A stretch of DNA of 64,000 bases from UBA1444 sp964521625 (lineage in GTDB: Bacteria; Bacillota; Negativicutes; UBA1444): positions 62,001-126,000 of the forward strand of contig CAZFSM010000006.1 of NCBI GenBank assembly GCA_964521625.1, read 5' to 3'. The notes below the pieces were generated by a model. That model was not told the origin of the DNA and made no database searches. It worked only from the letters and a program-made list of their open reading frames with translations. Positions 7,877 through 16,053 of this stretch are shown one piece after another (the first letter of the stretch is position 1; every line of letters starts with the position of its first letter). The translations under genes and the position numbers were made by a program.

Positions 7877-9043
7877 GTGTTTCAGCAGGCAGATCGATTA
7901 AAGGGACTCACTTCGGCGATTTTCACGCAGGTCGATACGATGCGCAAACAGGCTATCGCGCAAGGCAAAGATGTCATCACACTCAGTTTGGGCAGCCCGG
8001 ACCTCGCTCCGGCGCCGCATATCGTGGCAGCGATGAAACAGGCTCTTGATCAGGATTCAAGCTATGGTTACACCCTGTCCAAAGGTACGTCGGAATTTTT
8101 GCATGCGGTGACCGGTTGGTACGCCCGTAAGTTTAATGTGCAGCTGGACCCGGCAACGGAAGTTCATTCGCTGATGGGTTCGCAGGATGGACTGGCCCAT
8201 ATCGGTTTGTGTCTGGTCAATCCCGGCGATGTGGTGCTGGTGCCTGATCCTGGCTATCCGATCTTTTTTGCCGGGCCGCTGGTTGCTGGCGCAGAAATCG
8301 TCACAATGCCACTAAAACCGGAAAACGCCTATTTGCCCGATTTGGATGCGATTTCGCCTGAAGTGCTGAATCGGACCAAAATTATGATCCTGAACTACCC
8401 GAATAACCCGCTGGCCGCTACTGCGCCGCGCGATTTTTTTGTTAAGGTTGTTGAGTTGGCCAAGAAATACAGTTTTCTGGTTATCCATGATTTTGCTTAT
8501 AGTGAACTGGTGTTTGACGGCTACCGCCCCGACAGCTTTTTGTCGATTCCCGGCGCAAAAGATGTCGCCATCGAGTTTCATTCCCTATCCAAAACTTACA
8601 GCATGGCTGGTTGCCGCGTGGCCTTTGTCGTCGGTAACGCCGAAGTGATTGCGTTACTTGGCCGGCTAAAGTCTAATTTTGACTACGGGATCTTTCACGC
8701 GATACAACAGGGCGCAATTGCCGCAATGAAAGGTCCGGACGATTGTATTGCCGAAACTGCGCTGCGATATCAACGGCGCCGTGATATTTTGGTCGATGGG
8801 TTTGCCCGGTTTGGCTGGCAGGTGGAACGGCCCAAAGGCTCGATGTATCTATGGGCGCCGGTACCGACCAAACAAAACTCGTTCGATTTTGTTGCCGATT
8901 TGCTAACCCATACAGGCGTTGCGGTAGTTCCCGGCATCGGATTCGGCGAGTGCGGCGAAGGTTACATCCGAATCGCCCTGGTACAATCCGAAGCCCGGTT
9001 GGCGGAAGTTGCCGACCGCGCTGAAAAGTGGCTGGCCAAATAA
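7877..9043 (+). CDS. PLP-dependent class I/II aminotransferase (LL-diaminopimelate/aspartate aminotransferase-like)
   Basis: A fold-type I aminotransferase of 388-390 residues. The PLP lysine is in SLSKTYSMAGCR (about residue 237), with NYPNNPLAA (the Asn that contacts PLP) and HDFAYSELVFDG also visible; GSQDGLAHI and DPGYPIFF are as in the DapL/AspC-like subgroup. It transfers an amino group to a 2-oxo acid; the exact substrate cannot be read. ATG 7871 is only one base after GGGGAG, while the in-frame GTG 7877 has seven-base spacing, so the latter is preferred, without certainty. It starts a group with the ASCH protein and pduL. Biosynthetic LL-diaminopimelate aminotransferase is one option, an alanine/aspartate aminotransferase another. 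Confidence 0.85.
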   Translation: MFQQADRLKGLTSAIFTQVDTMRKQAIAQGKDVITLSLGSPDLAPAPHIVAAMKQALDQDSSYGYTLSKGTSEFLHAVTGWYARKFNVQLDPATEVHSLMGSQDGLAHIGLCLVNPGDVVLVPDPGYPIFFAGPLVAGAEIVTMPLKPENAYLPDLDAISPEVLNRTKIMILNYPNNPLAATAPRDFFVKVVELAKKYSFLVIHDFAYSELVFDGYRPDSFLSIPGAKDVAIEFHSLSKTYSMAGCRVAFVVGNAEVIALLGRLKSNFDYGIFHAIQQGAIAAMKGPDDCIAETALRYQRRRDILVDGFARFGWQVERPKGSMYLWAPVPTKQNSFDFVADLLTHTGVAVVPGIGFGECGEGYIRIALVQSEARLAEVADRAEKWLAK

Positions 9044-9074
9044 GTTCACAACAAAGCAAATAGGAGGGTTTAAT

Positions 9075-9422
9075 TTGCGCGCGTTGAACTTTTATTCATC
9101 AACCTATCACAGTCAGTTGATTTGCCGTCGTAAAACCTGTACCATTCGTATGGGCGATAAGACCGACAAGTATCAGGAAGGCGACATTGTCTGGGTCACG
9201 GTCGGCAAAAAATTCGCGCCGAAAAAGAAAATCTATACGGGTATGATCGACCGCGTACTGGTCAAGAACATTTCGGAATTGACGCAGGACGATCTGAAAG
9301 GCGAGAACCCTGATATCGCAAATGTCACCGACGTAATCGAATTTCTCCAGTCGATCTATAACAAAAAGATCCAGTGCTCGGATATGGTTTCGGTCGTTTA
9401 TTTCTCGGAAATCATTGAGTAA
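9075..9422 (+). CDS. ASCH-domain-like small protein, putative RNA-binding
   Basis: A 115-residue soluble protein beginning at TTG 9075, seven bases after AGGAGGG. Upstream in-frame sequence only overlaps the aminotransferase end and is not needed. The sequence MRALNFYSSTYHSQLICRRK, followed by TCTIRMGDK and a GDIVWVTVG strand, resembles ASCH domains, a beta-barrel fold related to PUA and thought to bind RNA. No catalytic residue set is evident. It lies 31 bases behind the aminotransferase and 35 bases before pduL on the same strand, suggesting co-transcription, but no functional link is obvious. The family call is by resemblance only. Confidence 0.7.
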   Translation: MRALNFYSSTYHSQLICRRKTCTIRMGDKTDKYQEGDIVWVTVGKKFAPKKKIYTGMIDRVLVKNISELTQDDLKGENPDIANVTDVIEFLQSIYNKKIQCSDMVSVVYFSEIIE

Positions 9423-9457
9423 TGAGTTACTATAATTTAAGTGGAGGGGTATATAAA

Positions 9458-10042
9458 GTGGCGGTAACAATGCAAGAACCATGTATTCCAGTTGGTGTTT
9501 CCGGTCGCCATGTCCACCTGAGTCGAGAGCATCTAGATGCTCTATTCGGTGCTGGCTATGAGCTGAAAAAAATGAAGGACCTGTCGCAGCCTGGCCAATA
9601 TGCAGCCGAAGAAACGGTAGACATCATGACGACCAAAGGTGCGTTTACCCGTGTGCGCATCCTGGGACCGGTTCGCAAGGACACCCAGATTGAGTTGGCA
9701 TTGTCTGATGCAGTCAAACTGGGAATTACTCCGCCTATTCGTGATTCGGGCAACCTGGCAGGTTCGCCGGGGGTAGTACTGGTTGGACCGAATGGGACTA
9801 TCACATTGGAGCAAGGAGCTATTGCTGCTTTGCGGCATATTCATATGACACCGGCCGATGCCGAGCGTTTTGGTGTAAAAGACAAGGACGTCGTCAATGT
9901 GGAATGCTGCGGTGAACGGGCGATGACACTGGGCCAGGTTCTGGTCCGAGTCAATGAACAATTTGCCCTGGAACTGCATGTTGACACTGATGAAGGTAAT
10001 GCCGCCTGTCTGAAAACCGGACAGAAAGTTCGTATCGTTTAA
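9458..10042 (+). CDS. pduL: Phosphate propanoyltransferase / phosphotransacetylase (PduL family)
   Basis: A 194-residue PduL-type phosphotransacylase, converting acyl-CoA plus phosphate to acyl phosphate (acetyl- or propionyl-CoA). Conserved zinc-binding histidines appear in VSGRHVHLSREH and RHIHMTPADA, with a further ELHVDTDEGNA near the end; the two PduL half domains are recognisable. GTG 9458 is chosen because GGAGGGG lies eight bases upstream; the earlier in-frame ATG at 9422 has no such site. There is no N-terminal encapsulation helix, and no microcompartment shell genes are nearby, so it probably acts free in the cytosol as a Pta substitute for acetate or propionate formation with an acetate kinase encoded elsewhere. 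Confidence 0.92.
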   Translation: MAVTMQEPCIPVGVSGRHVHLSREHLDALFGAGYELKKMKDLSQPGQYAAEETVDIMTTKGAFTRVRILGPVRKDTQIELALSDAVKLGITPPIRDSGNLAGSPGVVLVGPNGTITLEQGAIAALRHIHMTPADAERFGVKDKDVVNVECCGERAMTLGQVLVRVNEQFALELHVDTDEGNAACLKTGQKVRIV

Positions 10043-10053
10043 GTATACAGAAT

Positions 10054-10126
10054 AATCTTCGAATATTTTGGGTGAAACAAAAGGATTTTGCCCCGTCTAG
10101 TCGAAGATTTATTTATGTGATAAAAT
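10054..10126 (+). promoter_or_regulatory. Candidate iclR promoter with distant inverted repeat
   Basis: Half-sites AATCTTCGA (10054-10062) and TCGAAGATT (10101-10109) are perfect inverted copies 38 bases apart. Just downstream is TGATAAAAT (10118-10126), an extended -10 element (TGN plus TAAAAT), with no good -35. The distal half-site would sit just upstream of the -10, as an autoregulatory operator could. There is no T-run, so a terminator for pduL is unlikely. Confidence 0.4.
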
Positions 10127-10172
10127 AGAAACACCGTTCAGTCATCCTGAACAACATGGAGTTTTGTGTAGT

Positions 10173-10949
10173 ATGGATAGTGAAAGTAGCAAAAAAGAAT
10201 TTCTCTACACAGTCGCCTCGGTGGATCGGGCGATTGAACTGTTGTTCATTCTGGAATCTGCCTCACGCGATATGGGAATTACGGAACTGAGTAAAATTCT
10301 TGGCGTGCAGAAAAGCACCGTGCACAATTTGGTACAAACGTTGATGGCGCGTGATTTTGTCCGGCAAACGGATTCCGGTCGTTTTACGCTTGGCTTCCGC
10401 CTGGTCCGTCTGGGCGTCGCAGCGGCCGACCGGCTCGATCTGCGTCGCCTGGCCGATCCGATTTTGCGCGAATTGGCGGCGGAGTCCAACGAGTATGTCC
10501 TACTGGCCGTTTTGCATCGCAATGAAGTGACTATCGTCGATAGTGTGGCGCCGCAACGTTCGACGTTTCTGGTACCTCGGATTGACTTTTCCCATACGTT
10601 TCATTGCACAGCTTTGGGTAAAATCTTTTTGGCCTATTTGTCGGATGAACGTCGCCAGGAGATTTTACGCAATCCGCTTACCCATTTTACGCCCTATACA
10701 TTAGTCGAAGAACCGGCGATTTTAGCCGAAGTTGAAAAAATACGCCGGCAGGGGTATGCAGTATCCTGTAATGAAACCATTGAGGGCGTGACTTGTCTTG
10801 GCGCTCCCATCTTCAATGCTCACGGCAAACTTGAGGCGGCTGTTTCTGTATCCACGGCCTCTGCACAACTCAGCGCAGAAAACTATCAGACAATGGCAGA
10901 TATCTTAAAAGAGAAAGCGGCTGCCATATCCAAACTTATCGGGTTTTAA
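10173..10949 (+). CDS. IclR-family transcriptional regulator
   Basis: A 258-residue regulator with an N-terminal winged helix-turn-helix (~12-75: VASVDRAIELLFILES, ITELSKILGVQKSTVHNLVQ) and a C-terminal IclR effector domain (~90-255: STFLVPRIDFSHTFHCTALGK, GYAVSCNETIEGVTCLGAPI). ATG 10173 is taken as start; a TTG at 10164 is possible. GGAG lies 11 bases upstream of ATG. It stands 48 bases before a 2-oxoacid:ferredoxin oxidoreductase operon on the same strand, so it may be co-transcribed with and control that operon in response to a small carboxylate. The effector is unknown. Confidence 0.93.
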   Translation: MDSESSKKEFLYTVASVDRAIELLFILESASRDMGITELSKILGVQKSTVHNLVQTLMARDFVRQTDSGRFTLGFRLVRLGVAAADRLDLRRLADPILRELAAESNEYVLLAVLHRNEVTIVDSVAPQRSTFLVPRIDFSHTFHCTALGKIFLAYLSDERRQEILRNPLTHFTPYTLVEEPAILAEVEKIRRQGYAVSCNETIEGVTCLGAPIFNAHGKLEAAVSVSTASAQLSAENYQTMADILKEKAAAISKLIGF

Positions 10950-10997
10950 GCCTGCGCTCGCAGGAAAGTTGAAAATTAAGCAAAGGAGGCGAAACGA

Positions 10998-11201
10998 ATG
11001 CCGAAACCGGTCTTCAACGAGGAACGATGTAAAGGTTGTGAACTGTGCACCATCGCATGCCCGAAAAAAATCATTGTAATGGCGAACCACTTCAACAGTA
11101 AGGGCTATCGACCCTCATCCTGCTCAGATGAGTCCCAGTGTATTGGCTGTGCCCTGTGTGCGAAAACCTGTCCTGACGTTGCAATCGAAATCTGGAAATA
11201 A
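10998..11201 (+). CDS. 2-oxoacid:ferredoxin oxidoreductase, delta subunit (2x[4Fe-4S] ferredoxin)
   Basis: A 67-residue ferredoxin-like protein with two tetracysteine motifs, CKGCELCTIACPKK and CIGCALCAKTCPDV, each binding one [4Fe-4S] cluster. As the delta subunit it would pass electrons from the thiamine-diphosphate site to ferredoxin. AAAGGAGG precedes ATG 10998. The alpha subunit gene follows after a dozen bases. Gene order delta-alpha-beta-gamma matches KorDABC and VorDABC complexes in Clostridia, Negativicutes and archaea. Confidence 0.93.
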   Translation: MPKPVFNEERCKGCELCTIACPKKIIVMANHFNSKGYRPSSCSDESQCIGCALCAKTCPDVAIEIWK

Positions 11202-11213
11202 GGAGTGAGTGTT

Positions 11214-12281
11214 TTGTCGGAAAAAATCCTGATGAAGGGCAATGAAGCAATCGGCGAAGCAGCTGTAGTGGCCGGCTGTCGGCACTATTTCGGTTACCCG
11301 ATTACTCCGCAAAGTGAACTGATCGAATATATGGCCAAACGCCTGCCGCAGGTCAATGGAGTGTTTTTGCAGGCGGAAAGTGAAATCGCTGCTATAAATA
11401 TGGTTTATGGCGCTGCTTCTGCAGGCTGCCGGGTCATGACCTCGTCGTCAAGCCCGGGGATCAGCCTGAAACAAGAAGGGATTTCCTATATCGCCGGTTC
11501 CCAGCTACCCTGCGTAATCGTCAATGTGCAGCGGGGCGGCCCGGGTCTGGGCAGCATCCAGCCGGGACAGGCCGATTATTTTCAGGCAACCAAGGGCGGC
11601 GGGCATGGCGATTATCGCAATATAGTACTGGCGCCAAACTCGGTCCAGGAAATGGCTGACATTACGATTGAGGCCTTTGATTTGGCCGATAAATGGCGAA
11701 ATGCCGTCATGATCCTCGGCGACGGAGCTTTGGGTCAAATGATGGAACCGGTGGAATTCAAGGAAAGTAACAGCAAATCGGTGGAAAAGCCCTGGGCCGC
11801 TACCGGACGGCGCGGTCGGGCCAAACCGAATATCGTTAATTCGCTATTCTTGCAACCAGACCTGATGGAAAAACACAATCATGTGTTGCAGGAAAAATAT
11901 GCCAAGATTCAGGCTGCGGAAACCCGATGGGAAGTCTTGAACACAGAGGATGCCGATGTGGTGGTGGTTGCCTATGGCATCACTTCTCGGATTGCTATGA
12001 CCGCAATTAATAAAGCGCGGGCAGGTGGCATTAAGGTTGGCTTGCTCAGACCGATATCCCTCTGGCCGTTCCCGTCCCAGCCGCTGGCAGAGCTGGCGAA
12101 AACAGCGAAAGCGTTTGTCGTTTTTGAAATGAGCGCCGGCCAAATGGTTGAAGATGTAAAACTGGCTGTCAATGGCGTGAAACCGGTTTATTTCCATGGC
12201 CGCACCGGCGGTATGCTGCCGACGCCCAAAGAACTATACGAACAAATCATGTCCGTAGCGAACGGCAAAGGAGGGAAATAA
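11214..12281 (+). CDS. 2-oxoacid:ferredoxin oxidoreductase, alpha subunit (VorB/KorA-like)
   Basis: A 355-residue alpha subunit (pyruvate:ferredoxin oxidoreductase domains I and II). Typical stretches are MKGNEAIGEAAVVAGC, YFGYPITPQSELIEYM, MTSSSSPGISLKQEGISY and RGGPGLGSIQPGQADYF. It oxidatively decarboxylates a 2-oxo acid to the acyl-CoA with reduction of ferredoxin. The motifs are closest, from memory, to proteins named 3-methyl-2-oxobutanoate (2-oxoisovalerate) dehydrogenase VorB, but 2-oxoglutarate specificity cannot be excluded. GTG 11205 abuts AAGGAG with no spacing; TTG 11214 has nine bases and is preferred. Confidence 0.9.
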   Translation: MSEKILMKGNEAIGEAAVVAGCRHYFGYPITPQSELIEYMAKRLPQVNGVFLQAESEIAAINMVYGAASAGCRVMTSSSSPGISLKQEGISYIAGSQLPCVIVNVQRGGPGLGSIQPGQADYFQATKGGGHGDYRNIVLAPNSVQEMADITIEAFDLADKWRNAVMILGDGALGQMMEPVEFKESNSKSVEKPWAATGRRGRAKPNIVNSLFLQPDLMEKHNHVLQEKYAKIQAAETRWEVLNTEDADVVVVAYGITSRIAMTAINKARAGGIKVGLLRPISLWPFPSQPLAELAKTAKAFVVFEMSAGQMVEDVKLAVNGVKPVYFHGRTGGMLPTPKELYEQIMSVANGKGGK

Positions 12282-12282
12282 C

Positions 12283-13035
12283 ATGGCGGTGAGAACTTTC
12301 GGTCGCCCTGAAGCGTTAGCGGATGTGTCGACTCATTACTGTCCCGGTTGCCACCATGGCATTATCCATCGCCTGGTTGCCGAAGTGATTGATGAACTGA
12401 AAGTAATTGACCGCACGGTGGGAATCGCTTCGGTCGGTTGTTCGGCGCTGGCCTATGATTATTTTAATGTGGACATGGTTCAGGCGCCGCATGGCAGAGC
12501 GCCGGCAGTTGCCACGGGAGTCAAGAGGGTTCATCCAGACGGTGTTGTATTTACTTACCAAGGCGACGGCGACATTGCGGCGATCGGCACTGCCGAAATC
12601 GTGCATGCAGCTGCCCGCGGCGAACGGATTACAACTATTTTTGTCAACAATGCCATCTACGGAATGACTGGCGGCCAAATGGCGCCGACAAGCCTGGTCA
12701 ATCAGGTTACGACAACTTCCCCGTACGGACGCAAGCTGGAGTCGGCTGGGATGCCTATCAGGCTCAGCGAGATGTTGGCGACGCTGGACGGCGCAAAATA
12801 TCTGGCCCGGGTTGCTGTCAATAATCCTGCCAATATGGCCAAAGCCAAAGCAGCGATCAAAAAAGCGTTTGAAATTCAAATCGCCGGACTGGGTTTCAGT
12901 ATGGTTGAAATTTTATCGACTTGTCCAACCAACTGGGGGATGACGGCGATCGAATCCGGGGTTTGGATGGAAAAGAACATGATGCCGTATTATCCGCTGG
13001 GAACCTTCCGTTCCGGTGAGGAGGTGGCAAAATGA
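12283..13035 (+). CDS. 2-oxoacid:ferredoxin oxidoreductase, beta subunit (thiamine diphosphate binding)
   Basis: A 250-residue beta subunit that binds thiamine diphosphate and Mg2+: YCPGCHHGIIHRLVAEV near the N terminus, the GDGDIAAIGTAEI motif (about 89-101) and VNNAIYGMTGGQMAPTS. The cysteines near the N terminus match the extra conserved motif of Kor/Vor beta subunits. AAAGGAGG precedes ATG 12283, one base after the alpha-subunit stop; its stop overlaps the gamma gene by ATGA. Together with the delta, alpha and gamma products it forms the cytosolic complex. Confidence 0.93.
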   Translation: MAVRTFGRPEALADVSTHYCPGCHHGIIHRLVAEVIDELKVIDRTVGIASVGCSALAYDYFNVDMVQAPHGRAPAVATGVKRVHPDGVVFTYQGDGDIAAIGTAEIVHAAARGERITTIFVNNAIYGMTGGQMAPTSLVNQVTTTSPYGRKLESAGMPIRLSEMLATLDGAKYLARVAVNNPANMAKAKAAIKKAFEIQIAGLGFSMVEILSTCPTNWGMTAIESGVWMEKNMMPYYPLGTFRSGEEVAK

Positions 13036-13568
13036 ATCAGGAAATGATTTTTGCCGGCTTTGGTGGACAAGGCGTAATGCTGATGGGTCAGATTCTGGCC
13101 TATGCCGGTATGATGGAGGGGCAGCAGGTTTCCTGGTTTCCCGCCTATGGACCGGAAATGCGGGGCGGCACCGCCAACTGCTCGGTCATTATTGGCGATG
13201 AAGCCGTCGGGACACCGATAGTTACGGAGCCGCAGGTGATTGTCGCGATGAACCTGCCTTCGCTGGATAAGTTTGAACCGCAACTTATTGCCGGCGGATC
13301 GCTACTGATCAATAGTTCGTTGATCGAGCGGCCTGCTCGTCGAACAGATGTTAAAGTACTATTGGTTCCCTGTAATGATATCGCCAAAGAACTGGGCAAT
13401 CCCAAAGTGGCCAACATGGTCATGGTCGGTGCGATTATTGCTGCCAGCGGAGTAGTGAAAATTGAATCTGTACTGCAGGTTCTGGCGAAAAAGATCTTCA
13501 AAAACAAGCCGGAAGTAATGAAACTGAATGAGCAAGCCATCCGTCGCGGTATGGCCTGCATTGGTTAG
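13032..13568 (+). CDS. 2-oxoacid:ferredoxin oxidoreductase, gamma subunit
   Basis: A 178-residue gamma subunit with the N-terminal FAGFGGQGVMLMGQILAYA motif and SWFPAYGPEMRGGTANC typical of the family, which helps bind coenzyme A. It completes the four-subunit complex. ATG 13032 overlaps the beta-subunit stop, and a terminator stands 32 bases after its own stop, so the operon ends here. Confidence 0.93.
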   Translation: MNQEMIFAGFGGQGVMLMGQILAYAGMMEGQQVSWFPAYGPEMRGGTANCSVIIGDEAVGTPIVTEPQVIVAMNLPSLDKFEPQLIAGGSLLINSSLIERPARRTDVKVLLVPCNDIAKELGNPKVANMVMVGAIIAASGVVKIESVLQVLAKKIFKNKPEVMKLNEQAIRRGMACIG

Positions 13569-13599
13569 TAGCGAAGCTCAATAGGAGACTCATAAGGTG

Positions 13600-13634
13600 A
13601 GAATGACCGGACTAACCGCCGGTCATTCTTTTTG
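13600..13634 (+). terminator. Rho-independent terminator of the 2-oxoacid:ferredoxin oxidoreductase operon
   Basis: Arms AGAATGACCGG (13600-13610) and CCGGTCATTCT (13619-13629) pair perfectly over 11 bp with an eight-base loop, followed by TTTTG. Confidence 0.92.
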
Positions 13635-13711
13635 TCTGGCATTCTAGTTGGCTAAAGCAGGAAATTTCAGCTGGAATAGCGAAAGTTTCGTGAGAGAGGC
13701 AGGCGAATGAA

Positions 13712-14371
13712 ATGACATTTGATTTTCACACACATTCATTTTTCAGTGATGGCGTATTATCACCGATTGAGTTGATTCGCAGGGCGCATGTGGCCGGTTA
13801 TCGGGCCATTGCGGTGACCGATCATGTTGGCCTTGCCAATATGGAACAGGTCATCCGGGAAGTCAGCCGCGATTGTCTGTTGGCGGAAAAACATTGGGGA
13901 ATCAAAGCTCTGCCGGGGGTGGAATTGACCCATGTGCCGGCGGCGGCGATCGGCGAATGCGCGAAATTGGCTAAAAAGCTCGGCGCCAAGGTGGTTGTGG
14001 TCCATGGCGAGACACCGGTCGAACCAGTTGAACCAGGCACCAACCGGGCGGCGCTGATGTCTTCCTATGTCGATATATTGGCTCACCCGGGTTTCATTAC
14101 AACCGAAGATGCGCAAATTGCGGTTGTAAACGACATTTATCTTGAGATTACCGCCCGCGGCGGGCATTCGTTGACTAATGGGCATGTGGCCAAAGTGGGT
14201 CTGGCTGTTGGCGCTAAACTTATTGTCAACAGCGATGCTCATACCCCGGATAACATTATGAAGGCCGGGTTCGCCGCAAAAGTGGCCCAGGGCGCCGGAA
14301 TTCCAGTTGAATTTCTTGAATCAGTATTGGTGAATCACCCGCTGGAGTTATTGAAACGGTTTGAAGCATAA
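13712..14371 (+). CDS. PHP-domain metal-dependent phosphoesterase
   Basis: A 219-residue PHP-domain protein. Metal ligands are visible in DFHTHSFFSDG (residues 3-13), AVTDHVG, the central VVVHGET, ILAHPG and NSDAHTPDN near the end. The family covers histidinol phosphatase, DNA-polymerase-associated and tRNA/nucleotide phosphoesterases; NCBI often names this subtype histidinol-phosphate-phosphatase-domain protein. No his genes are nearby, so the substrate is open. It is followed after 20 bases by the zinc-ribbon RDD gene. A weak purine-rich site (GAGGCAGG) precedes ATG 13712. Confidence 0.87.
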   Translation: MTFDFHTHSFFSDGVLSPIELIRRAHVAGYRAIAVTDHVGLANMEQVIREVSRDCLLAEKHWGIKALPGVELTHVPAAAIGECAKLAKKLGAKVVVVHGETPVEPVEPGTNRAALMSSYVDILAHPGFITTEDAQIAVVNDIYLEITARGGHSLTNGHVAKVGLAVGAKLIVNSDAHTPDNIMKAGFAAKVAQGAGIPVEFLESVLVNHPLELLKRFEA

Positions 14372-14391
14372 CTGCAAGGAGGAGAAGCAGA

Positions 14392-15180
14392 ATGAATTGT
14401 CAACGTTGTGGCCGGGACAATCCGCCGGAAGTTGCTTATTGTCAGGGGTGCGGCAACGCCATGTACGCAAGCCAGCCACCACCGCCGCCCAATTATGGCG
14501 GATATCAGCAGCCAAATTATCAACCACAGCCGATGCCGGGTTATCCGCCAGCAATGAATTACGGTCCGACAAACTATGCCGGTATTGGCGCGCGTTTTTT
14601 GGCTGCGTTGATGGATGGGGTGATTATTGGCATCCCGATAGGGATTATGTCTACGGTGCTTAGCGCAATGTTGGCCGCACGCGTGGTAACTCGCGCAGCA
14701 GGCAAGACCTATAATCCAGGCATGGCGGCAACTGATGTAGGCAGTGTGTTTGCCGGATTTGGTTTCATTATGATCATCTCGGTGCTGCTTTCCTGGGCAT
14801 ATTTTGCGATGATGGAGAGCTCGTCATGGCAAGGTACGATCGGTAAAAGAATTATGGGCATTCAGGTTACTGATATCAATGGCGGTCGGATTTCGTTGGG
14901 CCGAGCGACAATAAGACTCGCAGTTAAAGCTTTTCTCAGCGGCTGGTTTTTGATCGGTTACATCATGGCTTTTTTTACACAACGCAAACAAACCCTACAT
15001 GATATGATCGCCGGAACTTTGGTTCTGACAAAATCGGTGAATCCGCTGCCAGCTGGCTACCCTCAGCCCTACCCACCGCAGTATTCGCCGCAACCCCCGG
15101 TTGCGTATGCCTGCCCGCATTGCGGGGCGGCATTGCCGCCTGGCGCGCGCTTTTGCAGCAATTGCGGCAAAAATGTATAA
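14392..15180 (+). CDS. RDD-family membrane protein with zinc ribbons at both ends
   Basis: A 262-residue protein with an N-terminal zinc ribbon (CQRCGRDNPPEVAYCQGCG, residues 3-21), a proline/tyrosine/glutamine-rich linker (~26-60), an RDD domain with about three membrane helices (~63-205; YAGIGARFLAALMDGVIIG, GKRIMGIQVTD, TLHDMIAGTLVL) and a second zinc ribbon at the C terminus (CPHCGAALPPGARFCSNCG). RDD proteins are polytopic and of mostly unknown function; some act as Na+/H+ antiporters. AAGGAGGAG gives an ideal RBS for ATG 14392. The next gene, a DUF4349 lipoprotein, overlaps its end by eight bases, suggesting a joint envelope role. Confidence 0.88.
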   Translation: MNCQRCGRDNPPEVAYCQGCGNAMYASQPPPPPNYGGYQQPNYQPQPMPGYPPAMNYGPTNYAGIGARFLAALMDGVIIGIPIGIMSTVLSAMLAARVVTRAAGKTYNPGMAATDVGSVFAGFGFIMIISVLLSWAYFAMMESSSWQGTIGKRIMGIQVTDINGGRISLGRATIRLAVKAFLSGWFLIGYIMAFFTQRKQTLHDMIAGTLVLTKSVNPLPAGYPQPYPPQYSPQPPVAYACPHCGAALPPGARFCSNCGKNV

Positions 15181-16048
15181 GGCAGGGCGAATCACTCGTC
15201 TTTTAGTTGCGGCTATCGCGATCTTTATCATCTTTGCAGGATTAGTCGGCTGTGGCGGCGCTGCCAAAACTGAGTCCGTGCGCCCAGCCGCTGCGCCAGC
15301 GCCGCCACAGCTAAAAACCAATGCAGCAGCCCCCGCTGGTGGAGCTGTCGCAGATGGTAAGCAACCGGTTGAGGCAATTCGTAAAGTTATCGAAACGGCG
15401 CAAGTATCCTTGGAATCTCGAGACTTAGCGGTCACCGAGGCGAGAGTTTTTGACCTGCTCGCCAAACGACAGGGCAAACTGGATTCGTCAAACGTTACGC
15501 TTGACAGTAATGGGCGTCGCAATGGCAATTATTCGTTGCGGGTTCCGTCCGGGCAGTTGCGCGAGTATGTCAATGAACTGGCGGCAATCCCCGATATTGT
15601 TGTCCGCCAGCGCAATCTGTCGGCGCAGGATGTTACGGAAGAGTTCGTCGATATTTCCGCTCGCCTGGAAAATATGCAACGACATGAAACCCGGTTGCGC
15701 GAAATCCTGGCCAAAGCCAATACTGTTGATGAAATAATGAAAGTGGAAAAAGAATTGGCGTCTGTCCGCGGGCAGATCGAAAGCACGACCGGCCGAATTA
15801 AAGCGCTTTCCGGCAGGATCGACCTTTCCACGGTATCCTTGCGAATCAGTGAGGTTACCGTAATTACCGAGACCAATTTTGGCGGCAAACTGCTGGCGAT
15901 TATCCGTGACAGCTGGGTTGCTGCCGGTGATGTCGTACTTTATCTGGTAGCAACGGTTATCGTTCTTTCGCCTCTGGCAATTTTGATTGCAATTGGGGTT
16001 TGGTATTGGAAGCGGCGGCAGAAAAAACAGCATGTAGAGAGGACTTGA
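15173..16048 (+). CDS. DUF4349-domain lipoprotein
   Basis: A 291-residue protein starting at ATG 15173 inside the end of the RDD gene (eight-base overlap). It has a lipoprotein signal: basic start MYKAGRITR, hydrophobic core, lipobox FAGLVGC (cleavage before Cys). The body (~65-250) matches DUF4349: RVPSGQLREYVNELAAI, ISARLENMQRHETRLREIL, then a coiled-coil segment (IMKVEKELASVRGQIEST). A C-terminal transmembrane helix (~253-275) ends in a lysine/arginine tail. The domain is found in putative signalling or envelope proteins of unknown function. Longer upstream readings of this frame only overlap the RDD gene and lack a signal peptide. Confidence 0.85.
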   Translation: MYKAGRITRLLVAAIAIFIIFAGLVGCGGAAKTESVRPAAAPAPPQLKTNAAAPAGGAVADGKQPVEAIRKVIETAQVSLESRDLAVTEARVFDLLAKRQGKLDSSNVTLDSNGRRNGNYSLRVPSGQLREYVNELAAIPDIVVRQRNLSAQDVTEEFVDISARLENMQRHETRLREILAKANTVDEIMKVEKELASVRGQIESTTGRIKALSGRIDLSTVSLRISEVTVITETNFGGKLLAIIRDSWVAAGDVVLYLVATVIVLSPLAILIAIGVWYWKRRQKKQHVERT

Positions 16049-16053
16049 TTTTG

